Below the pieces are notes generated by a model. It searched no databases, was not told the DNA's origin, and worked only from the letters and a program-made list of their open reading frames with translations. Shown one piece after another: positions 60,414 to 64,000 of a stretch of 64,000 nt of DNA (the first letter of the stretch is position 1; the number at the start of each line of letters is the position of its first letter). Source of the stretch: Stomoxys calcitrans. Taxonomy: Eukaryota > Arthropoda > Insecta > Diptera > Muscidae. The position numbers were made by a program, and so were the translations under genes. The stretch is taken from NCBI RefSeq assembly GCF_963082655.1, contig NC_081553.1, positions 185,006,195 to 185,070,194 of the forward strand, given 5' to 3'.

Positions 60414-61652
60414 CTTTTTATACCCTACACCACAGGATAGGAGTATACTATTGGGTTGCCCAAAAAGTAATTGCGGATTTTTTAAAAGAAAGTAAATGCA
60501 TTTTTAATAAAACTTAGAATGAACTTTAATCAAATATACTTACACTTACACTTTTTTTCTAAAGCAAGCTAAAAGTAACAGCTGATAACTGACAGAAGAA
60601 AGAATGCGATTACAGAGTCACAAGCTGTGAAAAAATTTGTCAACGCCGACTATATGAAAAATCCGCAATTACTTTTTGGGCAACCCAATATTTTCATCAT
60701 TCTGTTTGTAACATTATATACTCTTGATCTCAATGACATTTTAAGTCGATCTAGCCATGTCCGTATGTCTGTCCGTCTCTTTGCACGCTAACTTTTGAAG
60801 GAGTAAAGCTAGACGCTTGAAATTTTGCACATATACTTCTTATTAGTGTAGGTCGGTTGGGAATGGACCAAATAGGTCAATTTTTTGATATAGCGGCTAT
60901 ATAAACCGATCTTGACTTCTTGAGCCTCTAGTGGGCCCAATTTCGTACGTGGTGTTTTGATATCACTTTTAACAACTGTGCTAAGTATGGTTCAAATCGG
61001 TTAATAACCTGATACAGCTGCCATATAAACCGATCTGGGATCTTGACTTCTTGAGCCTCTAGTGAGCGCAATTCTTATCCTATTAGGTCGACATTTTGCA
61101 TGAAGTATTTTGTTATGACTTTCAACCGCTAGAAGGCGCATTTCTTATCCGATTAGGCTGAAATTGTGCATGAGGTGTTGTGATATGACTTCCAACAACT
61201 ATGCTTAGTATGAGGCAAATCAGTATATTACCTGATATAGCTGCCATACAAACCGATCTGGGATCTTGACTTCTTGAGCCTCTAGAGGGCGCAATTCTCA
61301 TCCGATTTGGCAGAAATTTTGCATAACGGCTTTCAACATGTCCTTCAACATACGTGTCCAATATAGGCTGAATCGATCTAAAGCTTAATGCAATTCCAAT
61401 GTAAACCAATCTCCCGATTTCGCTTCTTGAGACCCTACAAGGCGCAAATCCTTTTCGAATGGACTGAAACGTTACACTTCTGTAATGTTCAACATTCAAT
61501 TCATTTATTGTCTGAAAAGGACTATAACTTCTTCTTATTTATTTTTCTTTGTTTGCCTAAATGAGATTCCGCGCAAAGAACTCGACAAATTCGATCCATG
61601 GTGGAGGGTATATAAGTTTCGGCCCGTCCGAACTTAGCACGCTCTTATCTTG
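60414..61652 (+). mobile_element. Complete 153-bp-repeat element (copy 2), inside LINE-A
   Basis: The header CTTTTTATACCCTACACCAC (60414) and end GATCCATGGTGGAGGGTATA with CACGCTCTTATCTTG (to 61652) show an inverted subterminal pair (TATACCCTACACCA against TGGTGGAGGGTATA). The leader (CTAACTTTTGAAGGAGTAAA, GCTTGAAATTTTGCACATAT) and about four 153-type units follow the header. It carries a 238-bp MITE in its first 40 bp. LINE-A RT sequence lies on its left and LINE-A linker on its right, so it inserted into, or replaced part of, a LINE-A copy. Confidence 0.75.
60451..60688. mobile_element. 238-bp mariner-type MITE with 32-bp perfect inverted repeats
   Basis: The left end TTGGGTTGCCCAAAAAGTAA (continuing TTGCGGATTTTT) and the right end are perfect inverted repeats over about 32 bp. 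TA flanks both sides (60449-60450 and 60689-60690). The interior is AT-rich without an ORF. The same ends bound the 55-bp mini-MITE at 25147-25201. It must rely on a transposase supplied elsewhere. Confidence 0.93.
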
Positions 61653-62150
61653 GGGCGTTATTAAAGCTTTTGACCTGGTCGCAGGGAAACTTCCAGTGGG
61701 CACGTTTTGCCGCTCTGGTAATCCTAATGTTTTCCTTCAGCCGTGTGTAATACACATCCCAATATACTTCCGCTTTTTTTTTCGACGGGCTCTGTTATAA
61801 AGTCTGCTGCGAATCTTTCTGGTCATCCAGGGTTTTTCTTGATTTCCTTTCTCGAAGAGGACAACTACATTCGAAAGACTTCCCTAGTGCAGTCGAATTC
61901 CAGTTGACATTGCCGTCAATGTCTTCTATGCTTGGACAATTTAAATTATGTTGCCCAAGTCTTCTTCTGAGTAGTCTTCCGAATTTTCGCCAGTTGGTTT
62001 TCATCCCATTACGGAAGCTATCGGATTCGACTTTCGGCCTTCGGATTCGGCCGTGCTTGTCTGAGAAGAAATCTTCCATGGAGACTCTACAATCCTGAAC
62101 CTCAACGTTTAGATTTTCCGAATATATTGTCACATCTTAAATCTACTCCC
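61653..62150 (-). pseudogene. LINE-A EN-RT linker, minus strand
   Basis: The ORF at 61795-62133 encodes a basic segment (RRRLGQHNLNCPSIEDIDGN, FECSCPLRERKSRKTLDDQK) resembling the LINE linker upstream of RT, where CPLRERSSRKTPWW-type sequence occurs. Below 61795 a frame break leads toward the repeat element. The position between the endonuclease piece at 62211-62851 and the RT piece at 59436-60413 supports the assignment. No enzyme domain is present. Confidence 0.6.
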
Positions 62151-62210
62151 TAGCCCGCTTCCTAACAAAGGTAGCGGTGTTACCAATTTAAGTGTTATTA
62201 GTTAGTTAGG

Positions 62211-62851
62211 ATTGGTAAGGTTAGGTTAGGATAGGCTAAAAAGAAGGTGAGGATATTATAATTGTCGTCTGAGGCATCCGATTGAAAACCTCTTGCATTC
62301 CTTGCTGGTATTCTATCGTCGCCTCTATTATATCAAGATGGTATAAACTGCTCCTATTCTACAATCCATTCTCCCATTACCTTAAGTCTTAGGTCTTTAG
62401 CATTCAGGAATTCTGCCAGGGCTTGGCCCCGCTCATTATTGTTGATTATACCCCACAAAATGAGATGGCTGTTCGCATCGCACCCTATTGGTACCTTACA
62501 CCCTGATTGTTTCGCCTTCCTCACCAGTCGTTGCAGCTCCAACGGGGGTGGTAGTGTCAGAGAGAAAGGCAGATATAGCGATGCCAGGTATGCTCCACCG
62601 TCTCCCTGTCTCGGCAGTGTTGCATCCGCCATTGACAACTTTGTGGAAAGAGAGATAACTTAAATTGTTATGACAAATAACTCAGATTAGCATAGAATAA
62701 TTGATATGGCTCAGATGGTCCCGAAACTGCGTTGCGGGTCATCCATGGTTCCTGAATTAAGGCAATATGAATCTTGCCCTTGCTCAGTTTCTCCATCAGA
62801 GCGTATGTAGCCGTCTAGCTTCGGTGGAGGTTTATCTGGATGACTTCCATG
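62211..62851 (-). pseudogene. LINE-A endonuclease fragment fused to a 3' tail
   Basis: On the minus strand from ATG at 62851: MEVIQINLHRS then a stop, YALMEKLSKGKIHIALIQEPW (E of QEPW is the expected endonuclease catalytic residue, N of QINLHRS the expected first active-site residue), then GGAYLASLYLPF, CKVPIGCDANSHLILWG and NERGQALAEFLNAKDL (62354-62638). At about 62390 it jumps to LRLKVMGEWI, sequence that belongs far downstream in LINE-A (after RT), and then to a UTR-like stretch ending in (AACCT)n near 62211-62235. RT and RNase H are therefore deleted from this copy. Confidence 0.72.
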
Positions 62852-62869
62852 ATTGGTCCTCGAATAAAT

Positions 62870-63255
62870 CAATCCATTAAACAGAGAGATCGGTTTATAT
62901 GGGAGCTATATGAGGTTGTTGACCGATGTAGACCATACTTAGCACAGCTGTTGGAAGACATAGCAAAGCATTCCGTGCAAAAATTTGGGTAAAATCAGTA
63001 GAAAATTGCGGCTTACAGGGGCTCAAGAAGTCAAATTAGGAGATTAGTTTATATGGGAGCTACATTCAAACCGGTTTATATGGGAGCTCCAACGACCTAC
63101 TTTAATAAGAAGTCCCTGTGCAACATTTCAAGCGGATCTCTTTATTCGACCGCTTTCGTGATTTCGACAGACGGACGGGCATGGCTAGATCGACTTCAAA
63201 TGTCAAAACGATCCAGAATTTATATACTTTGTTGGGGCGCAGATTAATATTTCAA
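62870..63255 (-). repeat. 153-bp-repeat family fragment, minus strand
   Basis: Reads in reverse: TTTATATGGGAGCTATATGA, CTCAAGAAGTCAAATTAGGA and TTCGACAGACGGACGGGCAT, the complements of the repeat unit and of the leader. Two shortened units and the leader are present, without the header's terminal part. Confidence 0.8.
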
Positions 63256-63289
63256 GATGCTACAATGACTATAAATAGAATGACCCCAC

Positions 63290-63600
63290 CTTGGATGAGG
63301 GCAAGGAATGAAATTTGGAACAGTCAGTTGTGCTTGGCACCCCGATGTCTGAACCGAATATGATCAATATGAGATCAAAGTTAGGTAAAGCTGTCATACG
63401 GACCATTTTGCCATTTTATGATCTTAAGCCCATAACAGGCACTTTTATTACCCGATTTCGGCCAGTAAGTTGTATTAATCCTATACCATATTTGGGTATA
63501 GCCGGCATATGGAACGATCTTCCGGTATTTGGATGCTAATCCCCTAATAGACGCATTGAATATCGGATGTAGCTGAAATTTTCGAGCAGTGTGTTGGATT
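63290..63600 (+). repeat. Diverged 153-bp repeat, subfamily 2-like
   Basis: Contains GATCTTAAGCCCATAACAGG, GGGTATAGCCGGCATATGGA and TGTAGCTGAAATTTTCGAGC, recognisable as decayed subfamily-2 units. It is orientated opposite to the neighbouring fragment at 62870-63255, so the two face each other. Confidence 0.65.
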
Positions 63601-63639
63601 AGGTTCATCGACTCCATGGAAATGCCGCGAAATCCGGAA

Positions 63640-64000
63640 GCCTCCTCCATGAAACCCATGGTACGATCAAGAGTGTCGAGATGCTACTGAAGCCAAGAAT
63701 GCGGCATATAGAGCAACCCTGCAAAAAGGAGAGAGGAGAAACGTCTATTCCGCAGAAAGAAAAAGGAAATGGAAAGACGTAAGTGTGAGGCAATTGAGAT
63801 GTACAGAAGGAGAGAATAAAGTCCGGAAATTCTACTAAAGAATTAATCATCAAACCGCTGTCTTTGATGCACTCACATCCTCCTGCAGAGACAAAGAATG
63901 AAATCTGGTAACTGACACAGATAGCATGCTGAGGATATGAAAAGACATTTTACCCAACTGCTAGTGTCCGACAATGGCGGCGAAGGGGATACCACAGAAC
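63640..64000 (+). pseudogene. RTE-like LINE fragment, region between endonuclease and RT
   Basis: In pieces it encodes PWYDQECRDATEAKNAAYRA, TLQKG, then RENKVRKFY and INHQTAVFDALTSSCRDKE, LVTDTDSMLRI, KDILPNC. This order (a WYDxECR segment, alanine-rich stretch, ENKVRKFY, then TDTDSMLRIWKD) is that of RTE-type ORF2 between endonuclease and RT. Frameshifts (about 63805) and stops (about 63838, 63900, 63945) break it. The window ends before the RT motifs. It is probably the same family as 28684-29807. Confidence 0.65.

Overview
This window looks like constitutive heterochromatin of a higher dipteran, most probably a muscoid (calyptrate) fly. That placement is inferred from the repeat families: RNase H-bearing LINEs, a tRNA-derived SINE, mariner-type elements, a Copia LTR element and a dispersed element with 153-bp internal repeats. 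No marker gene supports it. I find no convincing host protein-coding gene, rRNA or functional tRNA gene; almost everything I can identify is satellite DNA or transposon.

Layout: (1) 1-1107 is unassigned flank. (2) 1108-12774 is one 31-bp satellite array (about 220 units), split by a young, intact Copia-type LTR retrotransposon at 7146-11875 (identical 306-bp LTRs, AATAT target duplication, one 1341-aa gag-pol ORF). (3) 12775-36760 is a graveyard of nested, mostly dead elements. It holds two RNase H-bearing non-LTR families (called LINE-A and LINE-B here), a CR1-like LINE with an intact 929-aa EN-RT ORF nested in LINE-A, an RTE-like fragment, several SINE copies, a 55-bp mini-MITE and one complete 153-bp-repeat element. 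(4) 36762-47374 is a second satellite with a 125-bp monomer (about 83 visible copies) containing a 200-N assembly gap. (5) 47375-64000 holds two further arrays of the 153-bp repeat, more LINE-A and LINE-B, a jockey-like LINE tail, a dead mariner-like transposon with a CR1-like LINE inside it, a second complete 153-bp-repeat element carrying a 238-bp mariner MITE, and another RTE fragment at the right edge.

How the parts relate: the nesting gives a relative chronology. Copia sits in the 31-bp satellite, CR1-a in LINE-A, SINEs in LINE-A, LINE-B and the 153-bp-repeat element, a MITE in the 153-bp-repeat element which itself lies in LINE-A, and CR1-b in mariner. Only the Copia element and the CR1-a ORF look potentially functional at the protein level. 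The most interesting signals are: the palindromic build of the 31-bp satellite; AT-hook-like motifs in the polyprotein of a Copia copy that landed in very AT-rich DNA; higher-order structure and uneven conservation in the 125-bp satellite; tandem amplification of LINE coding DNA into a 136/272-bp satellite-like array; and telomere-like (AACCT)n tails on two different LINE families.
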